Source of the DNA: Clostridiales bacterium Firm_04
GTDB taxonomy: Bacteria; Bacillota; Clostridia; Oscillospirales; Ruminococcaceae
DNA: 64,000 nt
NCBI GenBank assembly: GCA_001603005.1
Contig: LVAJ01000013.1
Span: forward strand, 62,001-126,000
Direction: 5' to 3'
Shown: piece after piece, positions 17,901 to 25,290 of the stretch
Numbering within the stretch: position 1 is the first letter of the stretch
Layout: each line of letters opens with the position of its first letter
The notes under the pieces: generated by a model
Told to the model about the DNA's origin: nothing
What the model saw: the letters and a program-made list of their open reading frames with translations, nothing else
The model's database searches: none
Made by a program: the position numbers and the translations under genes

Positions 17901-19588
17901 TCACCGCATTCATCAGCCGGATCGCGGCAGAGGAGCAGATCTCCGTGCCGAAGCTCTGGCAGGATCCGGTCGATCCGGAGATGCAGTATGAGACACTGCT
18001 GCAAACCTACGGGCATACGGCAGAGCCGTTTGTGCTTGATCCGGTCGTCGGTGAGCTGGACGATCCGAAGAACCAGAGCCGGCTGCTGATGACCGCTCCG
18101 CTGACAAAAGAGGGCAACCTGATCGTCTACGGCGCAGTCGGCAGCGGCAAGGCAATGTTCCTGACCACGCTGATCTATTCGCTGCTGCGCGAGCATTCCG
18201 CGGCGGAGCTGAATCTGTACATCATGGATTTCGATGCGGAGACCATGACCGCATTTGCGGATGCACCGCAGGTCGGCGGCGTGGTGCTGATCGACGAGAC
18301 CGAAAAGATCGACAAGCTGCTGCAAATGCTCAGCCGCGAGATCCAGCAGCGCCGCAAGCGCTATGTGGATGCAGGCGGCGATCATGCGGCATATAACCGC
18401 ATTGCGGATGAAAAGGATCCGGCGATCGTGCTGGTCATCAACAATATCACCGCATTCGAGGAAGCCTGCGAGGACAAGATGAACACGCTGATCCGTATTG
18501 CACGAAACGGCAGCAAATACGGCGTTTTCACGGTTATCTCGCGGACGGGTTCCTTCGGCGCGCGCTATAAGCTGGTGTCCTGCTTCCCGCAGAAGCTGAT
18601 CCTGCAAAGCAGCGACGAAGCGGAGTATTCCAATGTTGTCGGCAAGACCGAGGGCATGGTTCCGTCGGACTACATTGGACGCGGCATGGTGCGGACAGCC
18701 GACGGCATCCTCGAATTTCAGACGGCGCATGTCACCGCGCCGCAGAGCAATCCGACGGACGCGATGCAGCAGTTCAGCCGGCAGCTCGCAGCGGCATATC
18801 CGGCATCGCAGCCGCGGGCAAGAGCGATCCCGGTGCTGCCGGAGCATGTGACGACTGCCGTTCTGCTGGAAAGATTCCGTCCGGAGGCGGGCAGCCTGCG
18901 CGTACCGGTCGGACTGTACGAGAGCAGCACGGCGCCCTGCATACTGGATCTGTCGCGGTCGTTTATCCGGCTGACGGCATCTGCATCCGGTACGCATGCG
19001 GACTATGCGGCAAATCTGATCGCCTGCCTGACGGACGCGAATCAGATCTCCTGCATGGTCTTTGATCCGCGCGCGCAGTACAGCGCATTCCGGCAGAAAA
19101 CGGCATATGCAGTCTCTGCGGAGGAGCTCGAAGCGCAGACCGTGCAGCTCTATCAGCTGACGCTGGATCGCAACAACCGCTATGTCGATGCGGTCAAAGC
19201 AGGCGAAACGCCGCCGCAGCCCGAGCCGCTTGTCATCGTGCTGGACAGCCTGTCGGAGATCTTCGGCAGATTATCGGCAGACGGCAAAGAGAAGCTGGAA
19301 AGCGTGCTGGAATTTGGAAAGCCGGAGTATCAGCTGACGGTGCTGATCTTTGACCGCGGCGCTGCGCTCAGCGATTACAACACTGCGGACTGGTACCGCA
19401 GGCAGGTCACGGAGCGCGATGCGGTCTGGATCGGCAGCGGACTGAACCGGTGCTACCGGATCCAGTGCAGCAATGTGCAGAAGGACGCGATTCCGGATGA
19501 TTTTGCATTTGTGATCGCCAATTCCAAAGCCGAGCTGATGAAGATTCCGGTGCAGGATCCGGAGCAGGAACGGGGGGCTGAACAATGA
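14990..19588 (+). CDS. essC: EssC/YukB-type FtsK-like ATPase of a type VII secretion system
   Basis: 1532 residues, close to the usual EssC length. An N-terminal EssC-specific region is followed by an FHA domain (~112-183; IGKASDCQIRC, MISGSHAVL, NSTNGTF). Two membrane segments lie near 255-310. Three ATPase modules follow. The first has an intact Walker A, GMTGSGKSE (~705), and Walker B, LFIISDEF (~815). The second reads GAVGSGKAM (~1047), with Ala in place of the final Ser/Thr. The third (~1330) lacks a P-loop. EssC is the motor that engages WXG100-type substrates. The stop overlaps the next ATG (ATGA). EsaA, EssA and EssB homologues were not recognised nearby. Confidence 0.93.
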   Translation: MFVTLMTQEGCHTISLPASRSGQYWLRAAYHPENEKLLSIEAADGNWCVLSTDTAAVLDADSAVIPSCVLTEQSFHKIALVALNQYAYLYTEPDTPDRAAFTKYRLANGADTLKIGKASDCQIRCSNPMISGSHAVLRRENGSFSVADTNSTNGTFVNHLRIKEQKLSAGDVISVMGMKIIIGTDFIALNNPDQSVTPDPRALLPYQAPAPENLPEKTDVLRTFSRSPQFRTPVVPCEIQVEMPPQKQSPDEMPLYLTLGPSLTMGLASMTTALFAVNHAVGQGNVAAAIPSIVMSCSMLCGSVLWPLMARRQHKKERDAREQKRLEIYRSYIDGQAQILDQSLFAQSKALNTNYISVRACIERIVNSDRQLWERSAYDDEFLRLRLGTSDLPMIGEVQIPQEKISLIDDPLIGEMKRLLAKPRVLTDVPVTLSLYTNDVIGINGSRAARNQLLRNLMIQIVTLYGYDYVKLVLLLSEEDAGEFDMFRTLPHLWDNDRRLRYFGVNDNEIKEISIALEAEYDAALFASRDKSAPQRTPYYVVVATDPKLTVSAGILRKVLEGQQNLGFSLIFSAEELREIPKECSRVIYADTADAYILEKENLQEKTLFFNMEQDAGQYPLADVCAILSNLRLNTAGTAGTIPDRVDFLSMFDVRKIDHLNIMERWKNHDPTMSLEAPVGRDAHGNLFLLDLHQNIHGPHGLVAGMTGSGKSEFIITYILSMAVNYHPHEVAFVLIDYKGGGMAKTFEHLPHTVGIITNLDGAGVNRSLVSIRSELARRQEAFLALSAKIGESNIDIYKYQKLYRSGVAEHPMPHLFIISDEFAELKQQRPEFMEQLVSIARIGRSLGVHMILATQKPDGVVDDQIWSNSKFKVCLKVQTKDDSQRMLNRPDAASLVQTGRFYLQVGYNELFELGQSAWAGAPYIEQADAQANASAQISVIDNIGRTVISREVRPAGESEKPQYKKQVDAITAFISRIAAEEQISVPKLWQDPVDPEMQYETLLQTYGHTAEPFVLDPVVGELDDPKNQSRLLMTAPLTKEGNLIVYGAVGSGKAMFLTTLIYSLLREHSAAELNLYIMDFDAETMTAFADAPQVGGVVLIDETEKIDKLLQMLSREIQQRRKRYVDAGGDHAAYNRIADEKDPAIVLVINNITAFEEACEDKMNTLIRIARNGSKYGVFTVISRTGSFGARYKLVSCFPQKLILQSSDEAEYSNVVGKTEGMVPSDYIGRGMVRTADGILEFQTAHVTAPQSNPTDAMQQFSRQLAAAYPASQPRARAIPVLPEHVTTAVLLERFRPEAGSLRVPVGLYESSTAPCILDLSRSFIRLTASASGTHADYAANLIACLTDANQISCMVFDPRAQYSAFRQKTAYAVSAEELEAQTVQLYQLTLDRNNRYVDAVKAGETPPQPEPLVIVLDSLSEIFGRLSADGKEKLESVLEFGKPEYQLTVLIFDRGAALSDYNTADWYRRQVTERDAVWIGSGLNRCYRIQCSNVQKDAIPDDFAFVIANSKAELMKIPVQDPEQERGAEQ

Positions 19589-19845
19589 GCACAGAGGAAC
19601 AGATTCTGGTGCGCGTGGAGCTGCCTGCTGCAAGCCGGACGTTTGAGGTGCGCATTCCGGTGCATGCAAAGGCGGGCGAAGTCGCAGAGACCTTGTCCGG
19701 CATGCTGGAAACGCTCTCGGACGGATTGTACCGCGCGGGAAAAGAGCAGGTGCTCATCGACAAGAGCAGCGGCAGAGTGCTCGCACAGAATGCGCAGATC
19801 GCCGCGCTGCAAATCGGCAACGGCGCCCGTCTGATTCTGATCTGA
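19585..19845 (+). CDS. esaB: YukD/EsaB ubiquitin-like protein
   Basis: 86 residues matching the YukD/EsaB family of ubiquitin-fold proteins found in Firmicute type VII loci: a beta-grasp pattern starting ILVRVELPAASRTFEVRIP and ending IGNGARLILI. It is translationally coupled to essC by a 4-bp overlap. EsaB-type proteins are cytoplasmic regulators or accessory subunits of the EssC machine. The start is dictated by the overlap and by GGGGGG-like purines upstream. Confidence 0.88.
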   Translation: MSTEEQILVRVELPAASRTFEVRIPVHAKAGEVAETLSGMLETLSDGLYRAGKEQVLIDKSSGRVLAQNAQIAALQIGNGARLILI

Positions 19846-19880
19846 CGGCGCAGAACAGGATATCAACACCAGATCGGTTG

Positions 19881-19906
19881 ATATAACACCGATTCCGGTG
19901 TGATAT
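19881..19906 (+). promoter_or_regulatory. Stem-loop in the esaB-WXG100 spacer
   Basis: ATATAACACCG-ATT-CCGGTGTGATAT forms a near-perfect stem-loop, 23 bp before the first WXG100-like gene and just upstream of its AAGGAGG. No T-run follows. It may be a processing or stability element allowing higher expression of the small secreted proteins. Confidence 0.5.
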
Positions 19907-19928
19907 AAAAATCAAGGAGGATACGATT

Positions 19929-20231
19929 ATGGCATTGAATGTCAACTATGATGACCTGATCAACGGTCAGCGCGACATCGAATCGCAGAAGGCGAAGTTT
20001 GAGCAGGCATTCCGCAAGCTTTTCAGCATGACGGAGGAGCTGACCTCAAGAGGCTATGTTTCGGATGACAGCCGCGCGTTCTCGAACAAGCTCAAGAGCT
20101 ATGAGGGCGACTTCAACGAGGCAAAGACCATTCTGGAGGACTACGGCGCAGAGCTCGAAGCGATCAAGGCTGCCTTCCAGAGCGCAGAATCCGACCTTTC
20201 CGCACAGGCGCGGGACATCCATTCGATCTAA
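19929..20231 (+). CDS. WXG100-superfamily-like small protein without the WXG motif (first of two)
   Basis: 100 residues, predicted helix-turn-helix hairpin and located after esaB, as expected for an EsxA-type substrate. The turn region reads TSRGYVSDDSRAF where WXG is expected, with Tyr in place of Trp, so it is a divergent member. A C-terminal YxxxD/E export signal is not obvious. A strong AAGGAGG precedes the ATG. Secretion as a dimer with the next protein is plausible by analogy to EsxA/EsxB; it is not shown by sequence. Confidence 0.78.
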   Translation: MALNVNYDDLINGQRDIESQKAKFEQAFRKLFSMTEELTSRGYVSDDSRAFSNKLKSYEGDFNEAKTILEDYGAELEAIKAAFQSAESDLSAQARDIHSI

Positions 20232-20245
20232 GGGGGTACCGGAAC

Positions 20246-20566
20246 ATGGCAATCAATATTTCGTACAGTGATCTGCGGAGCACCGCGGCGTCTTTCCGCA
20301 CCGAGCGTCAGAATATTCTGGACAGCGTCGATGAGATCAAGCGCATCATGCAGACAATCGACAGCAACAACGAATCCGAGGCACTCTCGGAGCTCGCATC
20401 CCGTTTCGATTTCTTCCGGAACGGCAGCATGGACAACTGCCTGAAGCTGGTCGAGCGTTTTGCGGCATTTCTGGATAATGCTGCGCAGACCTATGAGAAG
20501 ACCGATACCACGCTGAAGGCGAATGTCGAAAGCGGCGTCGGCAACAAGTCTGCATTCAAACAGTAA
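20246..20566 (+). CDS. WXG100-superfamily-like small protein without the WXG motif (second of two)
   Basis: 106 residues, two predicted helices. The turn (~33-40) reads DSNNESEALSELASRF, with no Trp and no WXG. After the second helix YEKTD matches the YxxxD/E type VII export signal. It lies 14 nt after the first WXG100-like gene with its own AAGGGGG site, so the two are probably made together. They are likely partner substrates or structural secretion proteins of the EssC system. Confidence 0.8.
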   Translation: MAINISYSDLRSTAASFRTERQNILDSVDEIKRIMQTIDSNNESEALSELASRFDFFRNGSMDNCLKLVERFAAFLDNAAQTYEKTDTTLKANVESGVGNKSAFKQ

Positions 20567-20577
20567 TCAGAACGCAT

Positions 20578-20609
20578 TTGCAGCGGATGGGGCAGCCCAC
20601 CCGCTGCAA
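20578..20609 (+). promoter_or_regulatory. GC-rich stem-loop after the WXG100-like pair
   Basis: TTGCAGCGG-TGGG pairs with CCCA-CCGCTGCAA. It is followed by AAGTGG rather than Ts, so it is more likely a partial attenuator or mRNA 3'-end stabiliser than a full terminator. A weak TTGAAA-19-TATTAT (20618-20648) lies downstream. Confidence 0.5.
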
Positions 20610-20714
20610 GTGGTATATTGAAAAGATAATTGTAATTTTTACTATTATGAGAATCCGGTGTGCCGGCGCGGAAAACTGCGGGCGGATGCATCGGAGAACC
20701 GGACGGTGTGATGT

Positions 20715-21446
20715 ATGGATCATACAAATTTTGCGGTATATTCCGCGGCGGGGAACCGGCAGATCAATGAGGACTGCGCGCGGGCAGAGCAGCACGGCGA
20801 TGTCTCGTGCTTTGTGCTGTGCGACGGTCTTGGCGGACATGGCAGAGGTGAGGTCGCATCCGGTATGGCAGTGGAAACGATCCTGTCAGAGCTGAAGGAT
20901 GCATCGTCCGCAGATGCGGAATATCTTGCGGCTGCGATGGAAGCGGCACAGGCAAGGCTCCTGCAGGAGCAGGAGGCGCTGCATGCCGAATCAGAAATGA
21001 AAACAACAGCGGTCGTGCTGATGACGGATGCACGGTCGGCAGTCTGGGCGCATATCGGCGATTCCAGACTCTATCTGTTCTATAAAAATAAAATCGTTCT
21101 GCGCACGCTGGATCACAGTGTGCCGCAGATGCTTGTGCTGATGGGCGAGATCAAGGAGAAGCAGATCCGGCAGCATCCGGACAGAAACCGTCTTTTGCGG
21201 GTGCTCGGCTGCGAATGGGGCACGCAGCGCTATGCATGCAGCGAGCCGCGTCCGCTGGAGAAATGTCAGGCATTTCTGCTCTGCTCGGACGGCTTCTGGG
21301 AGTTCATCACCGAAAAAATGATGTGCAAATATCTGAAAAAAAGCAAAACCGCCGCAGAATGGCTCCGCATGATGCAGGAGGAAGTGCAGCGGAACGGCAT
21401 CGGCGCAGATATGGATAATAATACAGCGGTCGCAGTGCGGCTCTGA
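20715..21446 (+). CDS. PP2C-family protein phosphatase (first)
   Basis: 243 residues with the PP2C metal-site motifs in order: GNRQINEDC, CDGLGGHG, GDSRLYLF, CSDGFW and DNNTAV. The metal aspartates are all present, so the enzyme should dephosphorylate phospho-Ser/Thr proteins. It is cytoplasmic, with no membrane segment. It lies between the WXG100-like genes and a second PP2C gene in the EssC locus. The two kinases and the FHA proteins encoded downstream are the obvious partners. Confidence 0.92.
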   Translation: MDHTNFAVYSAAGNRQINEDCARAEQHGDVSCFVLCDGLGGHGRGEVASGMAVETILSELKDASSADAEYLAAAMEAAQARLLQEQEALHAESEMKTTAVVLMTDARSAVWAHIGDSRLYLFYKNKIVLRTLDHSVPQMLVLMGEIKEKQIRQHPDRNRLLRVLGCEWGTQRYACSEPRPLEKCQAFLLCSDGFWEFITEKMMCKYLKKSKTAAEWLRMMQEEVQRNGIGADMDNNTAVAVRL

Positions 21447-21450
21447 ACGG

Positions 21451-22269
21451 ATGTGGAAAGCAATGGAACAACTTGCATATGAATCGCAGCAGTATGTCTG
21501 CGGGCAGCGCCTTGTCAATGTGCTGGTGCATACGGATATCGGCGGCAGAGCGTCGCAGGAGGATACCTTTACGGTCGCAGCGCAGCAGGACAGCGTGTTT
21601 GCGGCGGTCTGTGACGGCATGGGCGGGATGCGCGGCGGAACGGCGGCAAGCCAGACCGCTGCCAGTGCGCTGACGGCTGCCTATCAGCAGAAGGATGACC
21701 TTTCTGTGCATGCGCAGTTTTATCTGAACTGTCTTGATGCACTGGATGAGGCGGTCTATGAGCTGCGCGATGAGACCGGACGAAGGCTCGGCGCGGGTAC
21801 AACGGTTGTCTCTGTGCTGATCGAGCAGGATCAGCTGACATGGTTCTCGGTCGGGGACAGCCGGCTCTATCTGATCCGCGGCAAAGAGGTCGTGCAGGCG
21901 ACTGCCGATCACAATTACCGCGGCATGCTGGATGCGCTGCTTTCAGACGGCGCGATCACACAGCAGCAGTATGCGGACGAGCTCCCGAAGGCTGCCGCGC
22001 TGACGAGCTATCTCGGCATCGGCGGCGTCCGGCAGTACGATGTGAACACGGAGCCGTTTCCGCTGCAGAACGGCGATCTGCTGCTGCTCTGCTCGGACGG
22101 GCTGTATCATGCAGCCGATCCCGCAGAAGCGGTGCGCCGCAGCGGAACGGATGCAGATGCGCTGATGAAAGCGCTGCTCGATGCAGTTGCGGCGGTGCCG
22201 TCGGAACTGCGGGATAATACAACTTGGATGCTGATGCAGTATCTTGATAAAGGGGATGTCAAATTATGA
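21451..22269 (+). CDS. PP2C-family protein phosphatase (second)
   Basis: 272 residues with DIGGRASQEDTF, CDGMGGMRGG, VGDSRLYLIRG, CSDGLYH and RDNTTWML, an intact PP2C set. It is distinct from the preceding phosphatase rather than a recent copy. It begins 4 nt after the first PP2C stop and overlaps the FHA gene by 4 bp (ATGA), so the three are translationally linked. The start could be ATG 21451 or ATG 21463; neither ribosome site is strong, which fits coupled initiation. Confidence 0.9.
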   Translation: MWKAMEQLAYESQQYVCGQRLVNVLVHTDIGGRASQEDTFTVAAQQDSVFAAVCDGMGGMRGGTAASQTAASALTAAYQQKDDLSVHAQFYLNCLDALDEAVYELRDETGRRLGAGTTVVSVLIEQDQLTWFSVGDSRLYLIRGKEVVQATADHNYRGMLDALLSDGAITQQQYADELPKAAALTSYLGIGGVRQYDVNTEPFPLQNGDLLLLCSDGLYHAADPAEAVRRSGTDADALMKALLDAVAAVPSELRDNTTWMLMQYLDKGDVKL

Positions 22270-23279
22270 AACTGGTACGCTGCAACGGAGAGATCCGGCA
22301 TTATTATGACGGGGATGTATACAGTGAGTGTCCGGAATGCCTGCGCATGAAGCAGAGCGGCGTCAAGCCTTCTGTACCGCAGCATACGGTGATCCGGCGG
22401 GAGCGCACGGGCGGCGAAACGCTGTCGCTGGAGGAGATCAACCGGCGCGCCGCACAGCAGCCTGCCGTTCAGCCGCAGATACCCGCCGAACCGGAAATGC
22501 CTGTGCCGGAAGTGCCCGTGCAGGGGATCCCTGTGCCGCCGCAGCCGGTTCCCGCAGCAATGCCTGTACCGGAGCCGCCTGTGCAGTCCGCAGAGCCGCA
22601 GAAGCACGGCGGGTTGATGCACAGACTGTTCGGCAAAAAGGAGAATGCAGCGCCGGTACCGCCTGTTCCGCCCGTTCCGCCGGCACCGCCCGCTCCGCCT
22701 GCACCTGCCGCACCGGTCATGCCGGCACCGCCGCAGATGCAGCAGCCTGTCATGCCGGAGCCTGCACCGCAGCCTGCTCCGGAACCGGCTGCTCCCGCTG
22801 TACCGGAGCCGGAAGCGCCCGCAGCAGGAAGCCTTGCATCCGCAGTTGCCGCGGTACAGAAAACGAATCCCGCAGGCAGCGGCAAGACCGTTGCATTTTA
22901 CCGTTTCAGCGGCAGCGAGCCGGTCGTCGGCTGGCTGGTCAGCGTGAAGGGCTGCGGAAAAGGTGAGGGCTATACGCTCAAAGCCGGACAGAATTTCATC
23001 GGCAGATCGCTTGCAATGGATATCGTGCTGAAGGACGATCCCGCAGTCTCGCGGGAGCATCATGCGGCGGTCATGTTTGAGCCGAAGCAGGGAACCTTTT
23101 ATCTGATGCCCGGACAGAGCACCGGCATCACCTATCTCAATGATGCGCCGCTGCTGGCGCCGACCGCGCTTTCCGCATATGACAAGATCGGCGTCGGCGA
23201 TACGCTGCTGATTTTTGTGCCGTTCTGCGGCGAACAGTTCCGCTGGGAGGATTATCCGGACAGCACGGATGCATCATAA
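22266..23279 (+). CDS. FHA-domain protein with N-terminal Cys motif and proline-rich linker
   Basis: 337 residues. The N-terminus carries Cys6 and a CPEC motif (Cys22, Cys25), suggesting a small metal-binding knuckle. Residues ~60-195 are Pro/Ala/Val-rich (EPEMPVPEVPVQG and many PVPP units). Residues ~225-330 are an FHA domain (FIGRSLAMDIVLKDD, AVSREHHAAV) with the conserved Arg, Ser and His that bind phosphothreonine. It probably reads phosphorylation produced by the adjacent kinases and scaffolds the secretion apparatus. It overlaps the second PP2C gene by 4 bp. Confidence 0.85.
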   Translation: MKLVRCNGEIRHYYDGDVYSECPECLRMKQSGVKPSVPQHTVIRRERTGGETLSLEEINRRAAQQPAVQPQIPAEPEMPVPEVPVQGIPVPPQPVPAAMPVPEPPVQSAEPQKHGGLMHRLFGKKENAAPVPPVPPVPPAPPAPPAPAAPVMPAPPQMQQPVMPEPAPQPAPEPAAPAVPEPEAPAAGSLASAVAAVQKTNPAGSGKTVAFYRFSGSEPVVGWLVSVKGCGKGEGYTLKAGQNFIGRSLAMDIVLKDDPAVSREHHAAVMFEPKQGTFYLMPGQSTGITYLNDAPLLAPTALSAYDKIGVGDTLLIFVPFCGEQFRWEDYPDSTDAS

Positions 23280-23303
23280 GAAAAGCATGGAGTGAGCAGG
23301 AAT

Positions 23304-25277
23304 ATGATCGTCAAATGCTATGACTGTTTTCAGGATTACGATTCGGGCAGCGGGGTATGTCCGCACTGCGGATTTGCCGCGGGCAGCGATCACCGCGAGC
23401 CGAATCATCTGCCGGCAGGCACGCTGCTGCAGGACCGCTATCTGATCGGAAAGGTCTGCGGATTCGGCGGCTTCGGCGTCACCTATAAGGCGTATGACCG
23501 GCAGCTGGAGCACACAGTCGCGATCAAGGAATATTTCCCGAACGGCGCGGTCAACCGCGTGCCGGGAACCGAGCAGGTCGTGCTGTTCACGGGCAGCCGC
23601 CTGAAAGAATACCAGTACGGTCTGGAGCGCTTTCTCGATGAGGCGCGCATGACGGCACGCTATGTGTCGCATAAGAATATTGTCAATGTGTTCGATTATT
23701 TTGAGGCGAACAAAACCGCGTATATCGTCATGGAATATCTGGACGGCATTGATCTTGCGGGATTTCTGGAGACCGCAACAAACGGGACGGAGAAGCTTTC
23801 CGCAGATCAGGCGACGGACATTGCGCTGAATGTCTGCAATGCGCTGAAAACGATCCATGCAGACGGCATCATCCACCGCGATATCTCGCCGGATAATATC
23901 TATCTCTGTCTGAACGATTCGATCAAGGTCTATGACTTCGGTGCGGCGCGGTTTTCCGCAACGCAGGATCATCTGCTGACGGTCATCCTGAAACCGGGCT
24001 ATGCGCCGGTCGAGCAGTATGTCGAGCAGGATGAAAAGATCGGCACGCAGGGACCGTGGACGGATATCTATGCGCTCGGCGCAACAATGTACAAAATGGT
24101 GACCGGCGTGAAGCCGGAGGAATCCATGAACCGCAAGATCAAGGATGAGCTGAAGGAGCCGATCGAGCTGGAACCGTCCGTGCCGCAGTATCTCAACGAC
24201 GCGATCATGCGCGCAATGGCAGTGGAGCCGCATCTCCGTTTTCAGACGGTCGAGGAGCTCGAAGCCGTCCTGAAACAGGAAAAAAAGGTCGTGACCGTCA
24301 AGGAGACGATCCGCCGGAAAAAGCGGGTGCGTGCGCTCGGCATCGCGGGCGCGGCGGCGGCTGTCGTGATCGGTGCGGGCTGCGTGCTGGCGGGATTTCT
24401 GCGGCAGCACAGCAACAATACGCTGAAACCGGCATCGTTTCAGGTGTGGTACCGCAGCGGCTCGGAGGCTGAAAAGGCGCTGGAGGAGATCCGCACCGAA
24501 TTTTGCAGCAATTATCCCGATGTGACCATTGAACTGCTGGCGATCCAGCCGGAGAGCTATAAATCGCAGCTTGCAGAGGCGGATGCATACGGGAATCTGC
24601 CGGCGCTGTTCCAGTCGGACGGCATCGACACGTCACTGCTGACCGCTGTGGCATCGGTCGAGCCGGTTTTGAAGCATACGGATCTGCCGCATTATCTCTA
24701 TTCGGAGGATGCAGCGGCGCAGATGCGTTTACAGAATAAGGTCGCGGCGGGATTTGAGCTGCCGGTGTTCTATCTGAATACCGCAGACAACAGCTTTTCC
24801 GGCAAAGAGATCGCGCAGCTCGGAGAGGTGCTCGGCACGGACGGCAAGGCTGCTGCATCGGATGCGCAGCGCGCGCTGTTCCCGCAGTTCGATCCAGAAG
24901 GGCGTTATCCGGCGGAACCGGCAGCGCAGTTCTATGAGGGCAAAGCGGATATTCTGCTTGCGGGGATCGCGGCGTTTCCGGAAGTGCGCAGCGCACTGCC
25001 GGGACAGTATAAGCTTCTGCGCGCATCGGGTGCGAAAGGCACCTATATAAACTGCTGGAGCCTCGGCACAAGCGATGTGCCGGCAGAGGAAAAGGCGGCG
25101 CAGCGTTTTCTGGAATATCTGCTGAGCGACAACGCGCAGGATTTCTTCTACATCCGGCATATGTCGGCAGGACTGCCGGTCAACCGGACGGCACTGGATG
25201 TCTACCGCGAGGTCTATCAGAACGACATGTCGGAGATTCTGGCGGATCCGGATTCTCTGCAAATTGAACTGGAATGA
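23304..25277 (+). CDS. Transmembrane Ser/Thr kinase with solute-binding-protein-like ectodomain
   Basis: 657 residues. An N-terminal zinc ribbon (CYDC and CPHCGF, ~4-23) precedes a complete Hanks kinase domain (~45-315): GFGGFGVTYKAYD, AIKEYFP, HRDISPDN (~190) and YDFGAARF (~210). A single membrane segment lies at ~345-367. Residues ~375-657 outside the membrane resemble the family-1 solute-binding proteins of ABC sugar importers (VWYRSGSEAEKALEEIRTEF; LPALFQSDGID; INCWSLGTSDVPAEEKAAQR). This would be a ligand sensor fused to a kinase, an unusual combination. ATG 23304 is chosen over GTG 23292 on spacing from GGAG. It lies between the FHA gene and the PASTA kinase gene. Confidence 0.82.
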   Translation: MIVKCYDCFQDYDSGSGVCPHCGFAAGSDHREPNHLPAGTLLQDRYLIGKVCGFGGFGVTYKAYDRQLEHTVAIKEYFPNGAVNRVPGTEQVVLFTGSRLKEYQYGLERFLDEARMTARYVSHKNIVNVFDYFEANKTAYIVMEYLDGIDLAGFLETATNGTEKLSADQATDIALNVCNALKTIHADGIIHRDISPDNIYLCLNDSIKVYDFGAARFSATQDHLLTVILKPGYAPVEQYVEQDEKIGTQGPWTDIYALGATMYKMVTGVKPEESMNRKIKDELKEPIELEPSVPQYLNDAIMRAMAVEPHLRFQTVEELEAVLKQEKKVVTVKETIRRKKRVRALGIAGAAAAVVIGAGCVLAGFLRQHSNNTLKPASFQVWYRSGSEAEKALEEIRTEFCSNYPDVTIELLAIQPESYKSQLAEADAYGNLPALFQSDGIDTSLLTAVASVEPVLKHTDLPHYLYSEDAAAQMRLQNKVAAGFELPVFYLNTADNSFSGKEIAQLGEVLGTDGKAAASDAQRALFPQFDPEGRYPAEPAAQFYEGKADILLAGIAAFPEVRSALPGQYKLLRASGAKGTYINCWSLGTSDVPAEEKAAQRFLEYLLSDNAQDFFYIRHMSAGLPVNRTALDVYREVYQNDMSEILADPDSLQIELE

Positions 25278-25290
25278 GGGTAAAGAGAGC

